A stretch of DNA of 64,000 nt, taken from NCBI GenBank assembly GCA_002898535.1, contig BEHN01000011.1, positions 1 through 64,000 of the forward strand, given 5' to 3'. The stretch's first letter is position 1; each line of letters opens with the position of its first letter. Both the position numbers and the translations under genes were made by a program. Positions 32,627 to 41,804 of the stretch are shown here, piece after piece. This stretch comes from a bacterium HR11 (GTDB lineage: Bacteria; Acidobacteriota; HRBIN11). The notes beneath the pieces were generated by a model. The model was not told the origin of the DNA, did no database searches, and worked only from the letters and a program-made list of their open reading frames with translations.

Positions 32627-34627
32627 ATGGAAGGTCTTGCTCCCAACCCGATGCCCCGCACCCAACACTTGACATCCGAGCCCCCATACCCATTCTCCAT
32701 CTTATCTACCCGACGCACCCATTTCGTAGTGACCCACCCTGTTACAGCGTATCTCACGACGCCGGCCGTCACGCCGGCGGCTTCCATCCGAACGCCGCCG
32801 GTCACGGCGGTGCCCCAAGGCGATACCGAGTGCCCGCAGTCATGCGGGCGTCTGAAAATACGCATATCGGGTTTGCATCTCTTGCCCCTCCTTCTCCTCC
32901 TGGCCTGTGCCGTCCGACCGGGCCCGGCGCAGGTGACCCTCGAGCCGGTCGTCGAATGGACGGCACCCGGCGATGTGGCCGAACTCCGATGGACCGGCAA
33001 CGGCTGGGCCGCCTGGCTTCCTGCCGAGGGCGCCGTCGTCTACTGGCCGGCCGGCGCCCCGAAGGACGCCTCACCGGTCCGATGGTCGGACGAACGCTGG
33101 CAAAGCCCCCGCGCTTGGGCCGTCACGGACGGGACGGTCTGGCTGGCCACGCCGACCGAGCTTCTCGCATTTTCGGAGGGATCGTCGTCCCCTTCGACCC
33201 GAATGGCGTGGCCTGAGGGCGCGACCGTATGGGACGACGGCCGCCGTCTGTGGGTCGGCCATACGTCGGACGACGTCCGCATTTGCTCGCCGGTCGCGGC
33301 GTCCGCGACCCCTGCATGTTGGTCATTCCCCGTAACGGCGGTCCGACCCGATTTCAGCCTGCCCGCCTGGGACTGGTCGCCGCCGTGGTGGTGTGGTCTA
33401 CGGGTAGGGGAGAGCGACGCCGAAAAGGCTCGGCCGGCCGAGATCTTTTGCCAGCGGGGGCTACGGATGCACCTACCTGCGGTGGCGACAGACCCGGGAG
33501 GAGCCCGGATCTCGAGGCCCGGGTCCCGGCCAGAGGCTCAGGGTCCACAGGACCTCACTCCAGGCCCTCAGTTGGCCTCCGCCAGGCGCGAGGTGCGCTG
33601 GGTCACCCCGACCGTCTCTCTTGGGGAAACTCTGGAGGCGATGCCCCCGTCTCCCGTGTTCAGCCGGATGAACACAGTGTCGAATCCCGTAAACACCCCG
33701 AGGGGGCGGGCCTACCCCTGGGAGGTGGTCCAAAACGGGATGGGAAGCCGTTGGGTCCCGCAGTGGCATGAAGTTTGTAGAAGGGGCTCGGACGTTCTGC
33801 CGACGGACGGCAGGTGCGCGCGTCGTGACGTCCGATGGGGCAGATGGCCGTACGCCGAGAACCCCTGCGAGGGTGGGTGGGCGGCGTCTACCCTGCGGTG
33901 GTGGGCCAGCGTCTCGGCGGTGGCGGCGGGGGAGGGCCCGCGTGCGAAAGGGCCCCCTCCGTCGATGCGGATGTTCCCCTCCGAGCGCCTGGGAGCGGGG
34001 CCGAGCAGGGCGGGACCCCTTCAGGAATCCCGGCGGCGTCCGAGCGAAGCGGGAACGTCCGAGCCTCCGTCGTGGCGTCGGTCTTTTCGGATCCCGGCCG
34101 GGGCGGACGTCACGGTCCGGCGCATGTGGATCGCCGCGACCGGAGTCTTTGTCTCGACGGGCCGGTGGGCGTGGCTGTGGGACCTTGAAGGGGGCCGTCC
34201 CCGGTGGCGGCTGGACCTGGGGGCCAGCGTGACCGTGCCTCCGGTCCAGACGGCGTGGGGCGTCCTGATCGTCGCCACACGGGGCCTTCTGCTGTATGCC
34301 CTGGATGCTCGCAATGGCAACCGGCTGTGGGTCTTGCCGCTTCGGGCACCGGTCACCCGAATGCGCCTCCTGCAGGATACGGGATGCGAGGGTAGGGGAG
34401 GGACGTCGGCAGGGGTATCGGCGTGGGTCGTCCTCACGTTGATGGATGCGCCGCCGATGATCGTCGACGTCGCGACCGGCAAGACCCTCTGGCAGGCGAC
34501 GGGCTGGACGGCCTGGGACGCCGCCGTGAACGACGACGCAACGGTCGCTTGGGCCGGTGCGGACCGAAAGATTCGAGTCTTCCAGATTCGCCCCCAGCCG
34601 ACCGTCCGTGGGCCCATCCGCCCTTAA
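32627..34627 (+). CDS. Secreted or lipoprotein beta-propeller-like protein; start uncertain
   Basis: The open frame gives 666 residues, but about the first 75 codons run through hairpin repeat DNA (32755-32858) and look non-coding. A signal or lipobox-like segment (LHLLPLLLLLACAV, lipobox LLAC) suggests a start near TTG 32873 or CTG 32852. The mature part has propeller-like strands: TGNGWAAWLPAEGAVVYW, DGRRLWVGHTSDDVRI and, near the end, PQQ-like repeats GLLLYALDARNGNRLWVLPL and IVDVATGKTLWQATGW. The middle (about 270-480) is low-complexity and poorly folded-looking. Function unknown; an envelope location is likely. Confidence 0.6.
   Translation: MEGLAPNPMPRTQHLTSEPPYPFSILSTRRTHFVVTHPVTAYLTTPAVTPAASIRTPPVTAVPQGDTECPQSCGRLKIRISGLHLLPLLLLLACAVRPGPAQVTLEPVVEWTAPGDVAELRWTGNGWAAWLPAEGAVVYWPAGAPKDASPVRWSDERWQSPRAWAVTDGTVWLATPTELLAFSEGSSSPSTRMAWPEGATVWDDGRRLWVGHTSDDVRICSPVAASATPACWSFPVTAVRPDFSLPAWDWSPPWWCGLRVGESDAEKARPAEIFCQRGLRMHLPAVATDPGGARISRPGSRPEAQGPQDLTPGPQLASARREVRWVTPTVSLGETLEAMPPSPVFSRMNTVSNPVNTPRGRAYPWEVVQNGMGSRWVPQWHEVCRRGSDVLPTDGRCARRDVRWGRWPYAENPCEGGWAASTLRWWASVSAVAAGEGPRAKGPPPSMRMFPSERLGAGPSRAGPLQESRRRPSEAGTSEPPSWRRSFRIPAGADVTVRRMWIAATGVFVSTGRWAWLWDLEGGRPRWRLDLGASVTVPPVQTAWGVLIVATRGLLLYALDARNGNRLWVLPLRAPVTRMRLLQDTGCEGRGGTSAGVSAWVVLTLMDAPPMIVDVATGKTLWQATGWTAWDAAVNDDATVAWAGADRKIRVFQIRPQPTVRGPIRP
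32755..32858. repeat. Three hairpin units in reverse orientation
   Basis: gacgccggc-cgtcac-gccggcg, acgccgcc-ggtcac-ggcggtg and tgcccgc-agtcat-gcgggcg follow each other with 10-25-nt linkers, immediately before the signal sequence of the propeller-like protein. Stems differ yet all pair; loops are complements of the ATGAC type. Confidence 0.7.
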
Positions 34628-34670
34628 GCGGGGCGGCTTCCCCCCGCCAGCGGTCCACTGGTGAGCCGGC

Positions 34671-34943
34671 TCATCCCCGATAGGCCGATCCCCTGGGAAC
34701 CAGATTCACCACCGCTATGGTGCGGGACTCTCGGATGACGGCAAAAATGAGTCGGTACTTGCCGACCCTTAGCCTGTAAAAACCCTTCAGAGCGCCGACC
34801 AGCGGCGCAACGTTTCGATGAACCATGGGTTCTTCCGACTGGGCCAGTTCCTCCAGGGCTTTCCGAACCCGCTCCCGCGTGGGTCGGTCCAACCGCTGGT
34901 AATACCGGTAGACCACATCGGATATTTTAACCGTCCAGATCAT
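34671..34943 (-). CDS. RelE/ParE-family toxin
   Basis: I prefer ATG 34943 (MIWTVKISDVVYRYYQRL, 90 residues) over GTG 34958. The order is a first strand, a helical hairpin (RPTRERVRKALEELAQSEEP) and then the strands RLRVGKYRLIFAVIRESRTIAVVNLVPRG, which is the RelE/ParE fold with the conserved 'R-x-GKYRLIF' core. RelE members cut mRNA on the ribosome, while ParE members poison gyrase; this cannot be told apart here. The start overlaps the antitoxin end by 17 bases, antitoxin first. Confidence 0.85.
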   Translation of the reverse strand: MIWTVKISDVVYRYYQRLDRPTRERVRKALEELAQSEEPMVHRNVAPLVGALKGFYRLRVGKYRLIFAVIRESRTIAVVNLVPRGSAYRG

Positions 34944-35217
34944 CCAGCGTCTTTCCACCGCCGGCCCGAATCTCCCTCAGACCTTCCTGACACTCCTGAA
35001 CAAAGCCGGGGATATTCAGAAACTCCAGGGTCTCTCTATGTCGTTCGATGTACTCGCTAACTAGTTCATTCAGAATTTCCGTGATGGTCCGTCCCTCAAA
35101 GTTGGCGATAGACTTCAGGAGACGGAGTTTTCCCTCCGGCATACGAATAGTCGCCGTTCGGAGTTTCCCCGAGCTATCTCTGGCCGTCTGCGAAGCTCTG
35201 GTTCGCACGCGTGCCAT
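34927..35217 (-). CDS. Antitoxin, ribbon-helix-helix-like
   Basis: The 96-residue protein has an N-terminal Arg/Ser-rich stretch, then RTATIRMPEGKLRLLKSIANFEGRTITEILNELVSEYIERH, which fits a ribbon-helix-helix DNA-binding domain (strand, helix, turn, helix). The acidic C-terminal tail (ETLEFLNIPGFVQECQEGLREI) probably neutralises the RelE-like toxin encoded next. Autoregulation of the pair is expected for such modules; no operator could be defined by eye. Confidence 0.8.
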   Translation of the reverse strand: MARVRTRASQTARDSSGKLRTATIRMPEGKLRLLKSIANFEGRTITEILNELVSEYIERHRETLEFLNIPGFVQECQEGLREIRAGGGKTLDDLDG

Positions 35218-35275
35218 GATGACCTCCGACGTCCGTGTGAACGTGCGACATAAAGATATAAAGCCATCTTCCTAC

Positions 35276-35410
35276 TGTCCAGTTCGCGAACGGCGAATCG
35301 CGAGTAGATCCCCCCTCTCCCTATCTACCCACCTCCTCGATTTGGATAGGGCCCTCACCCTGTCCCTCTCCCCCAGGGGCAAGGGGACGGTCCATGGTCC
35401 GTGGTCTGAG
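35276..35410. repeat. Short mixed repeat tract upstream of the antitoxin
   Basis: Contains a degenerate family C stretch (gcgaacggcgaatcgcgagt), a ccctcaccctgtccctctcc / caggggcaagggg inverted-repeat type also seen at 45830-45870, and family D (gtccatggtccgtggtc). No gene seen between 35218 and 35444. Confidence 0.6.
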
Positions 35411-35444
35411 GTATCCCGTAGATGAGACCCTGACCGATGAACCT

Positions 35445-36839
35445 TTAGGATTTCGTTCCTGGACCCCCCACTTGGCGCGGCGCATCCTGCATCGATCCCG
35501 CAAAGCACCGGTCGTGGATCGTCCGGACGAGGTCCGCCAGCCGTTCGGTCGGGACCAACACGGGAATCGCCACGTCGGTGGCCCACTCGTGCAAGACCCG
35601 GGCGGGCGGGGGGACAACGTCGTCTGTCGAGAGGTAGGACCGCAGGTTTTGACCGACGATCATGATGAGGCCGGCCGTCGTGACGTGAACGCGTGTGGCG
35701 CCGAACCGACTCGGCTTTTCCCGGAGGGATTCCGGGACCTGCGTCCCGGCGATCAGGAGCGTGATCGTCGGCGGCCACTGCTGGGCCATGACGGCCAGGG
35801 GACGGAATTCCCGGTAGAGGGCCCGAAGGACCCGGATCAGCGGCCGCCGGAGGGGGAGGGCGAACTCCAGGCGGACGAGGGTCACGTGGGGCAGGTGGGC
35901 GATGACGTGAGGCCCGTCCGGGAGGCGGGCGTCCATGTGGATGGTCGTGCCGGGGGCTTGCAGGTCTCTCAAGCTTCGAATGACGACGGGGATGCCCCGA
36001 CGGTAGACGAACTCCAGCATTTCAGGGTGAAAGCGCTTGACGCCTAACTTCGCCAGCAGGACGGCTTCTTCGTATGGGACGGCCGGGATCGTGAAGGCCG
36101 TCGGGACCAGCCGGGGGTCGGCCGACATGATGGCGGCCACGTCGGTCCAGAGGATGACCCGGGTCGCCTTCAGGACGACGGCGATGAGGGTCGCCGTCAG
36201 GTCCGAACCGCCGCGGCCCAGGGTCGTCGTGCGTCCGGCGACGGACCGACCGATGAAGCCGGGGACGACGGGGACGATGTCTTCCCGGAGGAGGGCCGTC
36301 AGGACTTCCCGAGTCCGCAGACGCGTCTCGGGGAACAAGGGCTGGGCATGGCCGTGCTGGTTGTTGGTCTGAATCAACCGGCGGGCATCCGCCCAGGCCG
36401 AGGCGAAGCCCTGCTGACGCAAAAATAGCGTCAGCATGTACGACGAGCTGAGCTCGCCCAAACTCAGGAGGCGGTCCATGGCCGCCGGGGGGGTCTCCCG
36501 GAGGCGGGCCATGCTGGAGAGAATCGACTGGGCGTTTCGATGGAGCCGGTCATAGAAGCGCAGGAACTGCGTGAGGGCCGGGGGTTGCAGGAGCCGCCGG
36601 GCCCAGTCCGCATGACGGTCCTGCAAGAACCGGAGGGCCTCCAGGGCCGCCGGTCGACCGCCGTCGGCCGCCCGCCGGGCGGCCCGCAAGAGCTCGTCCG
36701 TCACGCCGTGAAGGGCCGACACGACGATCACGTTCGCACCTGGCGACTGGCGGAGCACTTCGGCGACCTGTCCGAAATCCTCGGGCGCACGAAGGGCGCC
36801 GCCCCCGACCTTATGAACGGTCAACGGACGTTCGCTCAT
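35445..36839 (-). CDS. lysC: Aspartokinase
   Basis: The 464-residue enzyme phosphorylates L-aspartate as the first step to lysine, threonine and methionine. The N-terminal motif is VHKVGGGAL instead of the usual KFGGTS, but the downstream kinase motifs are clear: GFIGRSVAGRTTTLGRGGSDLTATLIA and LWTDVAAIMSADPRLV, then the ACT-domain region at about 325-464. It is monofunctional, without a homoserine dehydrogenase domain. It is third in the leftward thrC-asd-lysC cluster, 43 bp after asd. The GAGG upstream at -12 is a weak ribosome binding site. Confidence 0.92.
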   Translation of the reverse strand: MSERPLTVHKVGGGALRAPEDFGQVAEVLRQSPGANVIVVSALHGVTDELLRAARRAADGGRPAALEALRFLQDRHADWARRLLQPPALTQFLRFYDRLHRNAQSILSSMARLRETPPAAMDRLLSLGELSSSYMLTLFLRQQGFASAWADARRLIQTNNQHGHAQPLFPETRLRTREVLTALLREDIVPVVPGFIGRSVAGRTTTLGRGGSDLTATLIAVVLKATRVILWTDVAAIMSADPRLVPTAFTIPAVPYEEAVLLAKLGVKRFHPEMLEFVYRRGIPVVIRSLRDLQAPGTTIHMDARLPDGPHVIAHLPHVTLVRLEFALPLRRPLIRVLRALYREFRPLAVMAQQWPPTITLLIAGTQVPESLREKPSRFGATRVHVTTAGLIMIVGQNLRSYLSTDDVVPPPARVLHEWATDVAIPVLVPTERLADLVRTIHDRCFAGSMQDAPRQVGGPGTKS

Positions 36840-36882
36840 GGAAAGCCATCCTCGATGCCGAATTGCCGGACTGCCGGACCAT

Positions 36883-37920
36883 CTACACCGGGTTCAGCGA
36901 CACCGACAGCTCGGCGTTCAGGAGGACCGCCCCGGCCGCCCCCCGGATGAGGTTGTGGACCAGGACCGTGCACAGCACGCGGCCGGCTTGGCCCCGGATG
37001 CGACCGACGTGGACGACCATCCCCTGGCCCTCGTCCCGGTCCAGGGCCGGCTGGGGCCGGTCGACCTCGGTCCAGACCCGAATCGGTCGGCCTACGCCGG
37101 AGGGAAGCTGGCGGACCCAGTCCGGCGGTCGGAAGTCCTGCCAGGCCTCGGCGGCCCGCTCCGGCGTCAGGTCGGCGTCGCCCTCGATGACGAGGGCCAG
37201 CGTGTGGCCGTGGCGGACCGGCACGCGATAGCAACTGGGGATGATCTCGACGGGATACTCGACGATGCGAGCCCCCTGGAGCCAGCCCAGGATCTTGGGC
37301 GGTTCTTTCTGGAGTTTCTCTTCCTCCCCGGCGATCCAGGGGATGACGTTGTCGGCGATGGGCAGGGCCGCCAGGCCCTGGAGGCCCGCCCCGGACACGG
37401 CCTGAAAGGTCGTCACGTAGACCCGCTCGAGGGACCACCGCTTCGTCAACGGACCCAGGGCCATCGCCAGGCCAGCGACGCAACAGTTGGGATTCGTCAC
37501 GATGAAGCCCTTCCACGTCGATTCCCGGTACTGCACGAGGGCGTAGTGGTCGGCGTTGACCTCCGGAATGAGAAGCGGAACGGTCGGATGAAGCCGAAAG
37601 GCGCTGGCGTTGCTGAAGACCCGGTGTCCCCGCTGGGCCCACTGGGGCTCCAGCTCTCGGGCCAGGCTGGCATCGATGCACGACAGGATGATGGGCGTCT
37701 GCAGGTCGGCCGTCACGTCCAGGACCGTCCGGTCGGCCACGTCCGGCGGGACCGAGCCCGGCAGGACCCACCGGACGGCGTCCCGGTACTTCAGGCCGGC
37801 GCTCCGTTCGGAGGCCACGAGGGCCTCGACGGTAAACCAGGGATGTCCGTGCAGGGCGGCGACCAGCGCCTGGCCGACGGCACCGGTCGCCCCGACGACG
37901 GCGACGGGAATCCGCGACAT
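36883..37920 (-). CDS. asd: Aspartate-semialdehyde dehydrogenase
   Basis: I place the start at ATG 37920 (MSRIPVAVVGATGAVG), preceded by GAAGGAGA; the frame to 37947 adds nine unsupported residues. The 345-residue enzyme reduces aspartyl phosphate to the semialdehyde with NADPH. The NADP-binding GATGAVGQ is at 10-17 and the catalytic Cys146 lies in NPNCC (conserved NPNC). The region RVPVRHGHTLALV contains the active-site His. The form resembles the archaeal/fungal-type branch by its 'VxxGHT' pattern. It lies between thrC and lysC and is probably co-transcribed. Confidence 0.93.
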   Translation of the reverse strand: MSRIPVAVVGATGAVGQALVAALHGHPWFTVEALVASERSAGLKYRDAVRWVLPGSVPPDVADRTVLDVTADLQTPIILSCIDASLARELEPQWAQRGHRVFSNASAFRLHPTVPLLIPEVNADHYALVQYRESTWKGFIVTNPNCCVAGLAMALGPLTKRWSLERVYVTTFQAVSGAGLQGLAALPIADNVIPWIAGEEEKLQKEPPKILGWLQGARIVEYPVEIIPSCYRVPVRHGHTLALVIEGDADLTPERAAEAWQDFRPPDWVRQLPSGVGRPIRVWTEVDRPQPALDRDEGQGMVVHVGRIRGQAGRVLCTVLVHNLIRGAAGAVLLNAELSVSLNPV

Positions 37921-38080
37921 CGCTGTCTCCTTCAGGAGTAGGACCACAGCGGCGACTGCGCCCTACCGGGATGGCGTGACGACGGGACGGCGTAAAAGGG
38001 AACGTCATGATGAGGGCTGGATGAGGATGTAGCTGCCGAGGCCCGACGGGCGAGGTCGGCCGCGTCCCGTCGTCACGCCA

Positions 38081-39331
38081 TCACGGCGTCCCGAGGCTGG
38101 CGATGCGGTCCCACAGGACCCGGAAGGCGTCCAGGTTCGGCCGAATGGGACCGTACACCTGGGGCCTCACGTCCGTCACGGCCTCCAGGGTCTTCAGGCC
38201 GTGGCCCGTGATGGCCAGGACGACCGACTCGTCGGGCGGGATGTGGCCTTCCCGGATGAGGCGAGCCGCCGCCGCGACGACGACGCCGCCGGCCGGCTCC
38301 GTGAAGATGCCCTCCGTCTCGGCCAGGAGACGGATGCCCTCCCGGACCTCGTCGTCGGAGACGGCCACGCCCCGGCCGCCCGTCTGACGGATGGTCCGCA
38401 GGGCATAGCGACCGTCGGCCGGATTTCCGATGGCCAGCGAGCGGACGATCGTGTGGGGGCGCTCGGGGGTGATGACGTCGGCGTCCTGCTGGAAGGCATG
38501 GACGATGGGACCACAGCCTTCCGCCTGGGCCCCGTGCATGCGATAGGGCTTGTCCTCGACGAGGCCCAGCCGGATGAACTCCTGGAAGGCCCGATGAATC
38601 TTCGTGATCAACGAGCCGCCCGCCATGGGGACGACGACGTGGTCGGGGACCTGCCAGCCCATCTGCTCGGCGATTTCATATCCGACCGTCTTGGAGCCCT
38701 CGCCGTAGTAAGCCCGCAGGTTGATGTTGACCATGCCCCACCCGTAGGCCTCGGCCAGCTCGTAGCACAGACGGTTGACGTGGTCGTAGTGACCGTCCAC
38801 CGTAATGAGGATCGGATTGTGGACGGCCGTCGCCACGACCTTGCCGACCTCCAGGTCGGCGGGAACGAGGATCACGGCCCGAAAGCCGTGCCGGGCCGCC
38901 TGCGCCGCGACGGCATGCGCCAGATTGCCCGTCGACGCACAGCCGACGACGGCGATCCCCCGCCGACGGGCCCACGCCAGGGCCGTCGCCACGACGCGGT
39001 CCTTGAACGACAGGGTCGGATGATTCGCCCCGTCGTTTTTGACGAAGACCCGGGGGTGGCCCAGGGCTTCCCCGAGCCGACGGGCATGCCACAGGGGCGT
39101 CCATCCCGTGCGGTCCCCGATGGAGTCCGTCGGGTCCACGGGCAGGAGGGCTCGATAGCGCCACATGCTGGGCGGGCCCTGCTCGATGGCCGACCGGCTC
39201 AGGTGCCGCCGGACGGCGTCCCAGTCGTAGGCCACGTCCAGCGGACCCAAACAGCGGTCGCACGTCGCCGCCGGGATTTCATCGAACGAAGCGCCGCACT
39301 CTCGACACACGAGCCCTCGGACAAACGCCAT
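38081..39331 (-). CDS. thrC: Threonine synthase
   Basis: I place the start at ATG 39331 (MAFVRGLVCRECG), preceded by GGAGGTGGG; the frame to 39427 reads microsatellite DNA. The 416-residue PLP enzyme converts O-phosphohomoserine to threonine. It has an N-terminal zinc ribbon (Cys 9, 12, 24, 27), the PLP lysine Lys110 in NHPTLSFKDR and the glycine-rich phosphate loop GCASTGNLAHAVAA. It is the first gene of the cluster and the nearest gene downstream of the SAM-I riboswitch, 373 bases away. Confidence 0.93.
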   Translation of the reverse strand: MAFVRGLVCRECGASFDEIPAATCDRCLGPLDVAYDWDAVRRHLSRSAIEQGPPSMWRYRALLPVDPTDSIGDRTGWTPLWHARRLGEALGHPRVFVKNDGANHPTLSFKDRVVATALAWARRRGIAVVGCASTGNLAHAVAAQAARHGFRAVILVPADLEVGKVVATAVHNPILITVDGHYDHVNRLCYELAEAYGWGMVNINLRAYYGEGSKTVGYEIAEQMGWQVPDHVVVPMAGGSLITKIHRAFQEFIRLGLVEDKPYRMHGAQAEGCGPIVHAFQQDADVITPERPHTIVRSLAIGNPADGRYALRTIRQTGGRGVAVSDDEVREGIRLLAETEGIFTEPAGGVVVAAAARLIREGHIPPDESVVLAITGHGLKTLEAVTDVRPQVYGPIRPNLDAFRVLWDRIASLGTP

Positions 39332-39530
39332 GGTCCCACCTCCAGGCCCAAGTTGAATGAATCGGCAGGTCGGCAGATGGGCAGATAGGCAGTCGGCAGG
39401 TCGGGCAGGAAGCATCCCGGCATCCATCTTCCAAACACCGGCAGTGATGCCGGTGTCATCCTGTCCCGGCGCCGCCCGTCATGGCGGTGGCCACCTCAGG
39501 GAATCGATCGGCAATCGGCAGTCGGCAGGT
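39332..39530. repeat. Microsatellite and hairpin units between thrC and its riboswitch
   Basis: GGCAGGTCGGCAGATGGG units at 39360-39412, hairpins acaccggc-agtgat-gccggtgt (about 39436) and cgccgccc-gtcat-ggcggtg (about 39470), then another short GGCAG tract (about 39510). Neither the left nor the right module of the composite element is present. Confidence 0.7.
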
Positions 39531-39704
39531 CGGGGTCTATCCTCCTGCTCTATGCTCTTTGCCAATAGAAAGCTTCCCCTGAATGACCAAGACTCGACAC
39601 CGATGCCGGGATATCCCAGGACGCGACGTCGGGGGCCGAACGTCGCTCAGGTTCGGGTTTGGCTGTCGTCGACCCGAGGAGGTGTTGCGCGAGGCAACGC
39701 CTGC

Positions 39705-39820
39705 CTCATCTGCCAGGCCGGGTCTCACCCCGGCCTGCGGGAGTTGGCACCGGACGCCCGCGGGCGCGAGCCGGTTGCCGCGGCTTCACAGGGCCCGTTC
39801 CCTCCGCCGCTCTGGATAAG
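39705..39820 (-). promoter_or_regulatory. SAM-I (S-box) riboswitch
   Basis: Read on the minus strand, the 116 nt contain every core block of the class in order: CTTATCCAGAG, GGCGGAGGGA, GGGCCC, TGAAGCC, CGGCAACC, CCGGTGCCAA, CTCCCGCAGG, a GC-rich P4-type stem (GGCCGGG..CCCGGCC) and the closing GATGAG that pairs with CTTATC. SAM-I aptamers switch off methionine and SAM pathway genes when SAM is abundant. A hairpin just downstream (GAGGCA..TGCCTC) could be part of the expression platform by competing for the GATGAGG strand. The nearest gene on this strand is thrC; asd and lysC follow. Confidence 0.92.
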
Positions 39821-39929
39821 ACAGGCCATCCCATGAACCCGACAGGGGGTTATTGTACTGATCGGTAGCGAGAAGTCAAAAACGCCGGGCATCGGAGGCC
39901 TGACGGCGTGACGGGGGTAAGGATTGGCT

Positions 39930-40056
39930 CATAGCTGATAGCTCATGGCCTATGAGCCATGAGCCGATGTCAGCCATGAGTCAGTAAGAGCGCTACCGGG
40001 CTTATTGGCCCATCTGCCGACCCTTGCATCCTTCATCTTGCATCCTGTATCCTACT
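39930..40056. repeat. Family A and family I repeats upstream of the M28 peptidase
   Basis: Family A (tgatagctcatggcctatga...) at about 39930-39990 and family I (ttgcatccttcatcttgcat) at about 40022-40056. Between 39821 and 39930 I see only a short family H piece (cctgacggcgtgacggg). Confidence 0.7.
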
Positions 40057-40102
40057 TCGCCCTTCCCGATTGGCCCTGCGATGTTCCCCGCGGAGGTCCC
40101 CG

Positions 40103-41755
40103 ATGCGGCCAACTCTCTGGCTTGGACTGATCGGCTTCAGTGTCGTCACCTCGATGTTCACGGCGGCGGCCTCGCCCTGGCCGACCGGATTTGAGACGGC
40201 CATCCGCATCGAACAGCTCCGGGCCGACTTGCAGTTCCTGGCCGATGACCTCTTAGAGGGCCGGGCCCCCGGCACACGGGGCGACCGACTGGCGGCCCGG
40301 TACATCGCCACACGCCTGGCCATGATGGGCCTGGAGCCCCTCGAGGGCGCCCCGGACTACCTTCAGCCCGTCCCGATGGTCGGCGTGACGGCTCGGCCGG
40401 AACCCCTGCGGGTCGAGGTCCGGGGCCAGACCCTGGAGTTCCAAGCCGTGCAGGACTTCGTCGTGTGGAGCGGCGTTTACGAACCGGCCGTCTCCATCGC
40501 CGACGCCCCCCTCGTATTCGTCGGCTACGGCATCGAGGCGCCCGAATACCGATGGGACGACTACAAGGGCCAGGACATGCGGGGCAAGGTCCTGGTCATG
40601 CTCGTGAACGACCCGCCGGCCCCGCCGTCGGAGCCGAACCTCTTCGAAGGTAAGGCGATGACCTACTACGGGCGCTGGACGTATAAGTTCGAGGAGGCCT
40701 ACCGGAAGGGCGCCCTGGGCGCCTTCGTCATCCACGTCCCGGATATGGCGGGTTATCCGTGGCAAGTCGTTCAAAGCTCCTGGACCGGCGAGCAGGTCCA
40801 CCTGGACGTCCCCGGCGTGGAGCCGGCCCTACCCGTCAAGGGCTGGATTCAGGAGGCGGCCGCCCGGCGGATCCTCCAGGCCGCCGGTTACAGTTTGGAT
40901 GACTTGCTCCGACGGGCCGCCCGGCGGGACTTCCGGCCCATCGACCTCGGCGTTCGGGTCACCGTCGAATTTCACCAGGAGGCCCGAAGGTTCACGTCGC
41001 AAAATGTAGCGGCGGTCCTCCGGGGGGCGGACCCCGACCTCCAGTCAGAGGCGGTCCTCTACACGGCCCACTTCGACCACCTGGGCATCGGGCCGACCGT
41101 GCAGGGCGATAGCATCTACAACGGGGCCTATGACAACGCCTCCGGCGTGGCGGCCGTCCTCGGCGTGGCCGAAGTCTATGCCCATCTGGCCCGGCAGGGC
41201 ATCCGACCCCGGCGTTCCGTCCTGTTCTTGATGGTCACGGCCGAGGAGGCCGGCCTCCTCGGGTCGCTCTATTATGCCAGCCGGCCCCTCTGGCCCCTCG
41301 ATAAGACGGTCGCCAACATCAATCTGGACGGTGTCAACGTGTGGGGCCCGACAGAGGACTTCGTGCCCCTCGGGATGGACCGGACGACGATGGACGAAGT
41401 CCTCCAGGAAGTCGCCCGGGCGATGGGGGTGACCCTCCGGCCGGACCCGTTCCCCGAAAAGGGCTACTTCTTCCGGTCCGACCACTTCAGCCTGGCCCGG
41501 AAGGGTGTCCCGGCCGTCTCCGTAGAGGCCGGGACTCATTACGTCGGGAAGCCCCCGGATTGGGGCGAAAAACTCCATGAAGAATACATCGCCCGGCACT
41601 ATCATCAGCCCAGCGACCAGTACGACCCGGCGTGGCCGTTGACCGGCATGGCCCAGACGGTAGAATGGGCCTTCCGGGCCGGTTGGCTCCTGGCGACCCG
41701 AGACGCTCGGCCTGTCTGGAAGCCGGGTCGGGCCGTTCGGGTCCCGGGCCTTTAA
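40103..41755 (+). CDS. Exported M28-family aminopeptidase with PA-like insert
   Basis: I place the start at ATG 40103 (MRPTLWLGLIGFSVV) after GGAGGTCCCCG. The 550-residue protein has a signal peptide (cleavage near TAAASPW), a protease-associated-type insert in the first half (VFVGYGIEAPEYRWDDYKGQDMRGKVLVMLV) and an M28 zinc-peptidase core. Zinc ligands are visible in TAHFDHLG, YDNASGVAA, TAEEAGLLGS and, near the end, HQPSDQY, giving His/Asp/Glu/Asp/His. The SDHFSLARKGVPAV segment is typical. It should release N-terminal amino acids from peptides in the periplasm or outside the cell. Confidence 0.9.
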   Translation: MRPTLWLGLIGFSVVTSMFTAAASPWPTGFETAIRIEQLRADLQFLADDLLEGRAPGTRGDRLAARYIATRLAMMGLEPLEGAPDYLQPVPMVGVTARPEPLRVEVRGQTLEFQAVQDFVVWSGVYEPAVSIADAPLVFVGYGIEAPEYRWDDYKGQDMRGKVLVMLVNDPPAPPSEPNLFEGKAMTYYGRWTYKFEEAYRKGALGAFVIHVPDMAGYPWQVVQSSWTGEQVHLDVPGVEPALPVKGWIQEAAARRILQAAGYSLDDLLRRAARRDFRPIDLGVRVTVEFHQEARRFTSQNVAAVLRGADPDLQSEAVLYTAHFDHLGIGPTVQGDSIYNGAYDNASGVAAVLGVAEVYAHLARQGIRPRRSVLFLMVTAEEAGLLGSLYYASRPLWPLDKTVANINLDGVNVWGPTEDFVPLGMDRTTMDEVLQEVARAMGVTLRPDPFPEKGYFFRSDHFSLARKGVPAVSVEAGTHYVGKPPDWGEKLHEEYIARHYHQPSDQYDPAWPLTGMAQTVEWAFRAGWLLATRDARPVWKPGRAVRVPGL

Positions 41756-41804
41756 CGGGACGGCGGGATGGGGTCCGATAGCGACCGCCACCCCGGCCTC
41801 CTGA

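Noticed and set aside
33229-33771. Frameshift in the propeller-like gene
   Set aside because: An alternative frame is open, but its translation is not better than the annotated frame, so no frameshift is called.
38201-39388. Plus-strand 395-codon frame antisense to thrC
   Set aside because: Shadow of threonine synthase; composition and lack of motifs argue against coding.
39583-39868. Small plus-strand ORFs over the riboswitch region
   Set aside because: They overlap the SAM-I aptamer, which explains the conservation-like features on the minus strand.
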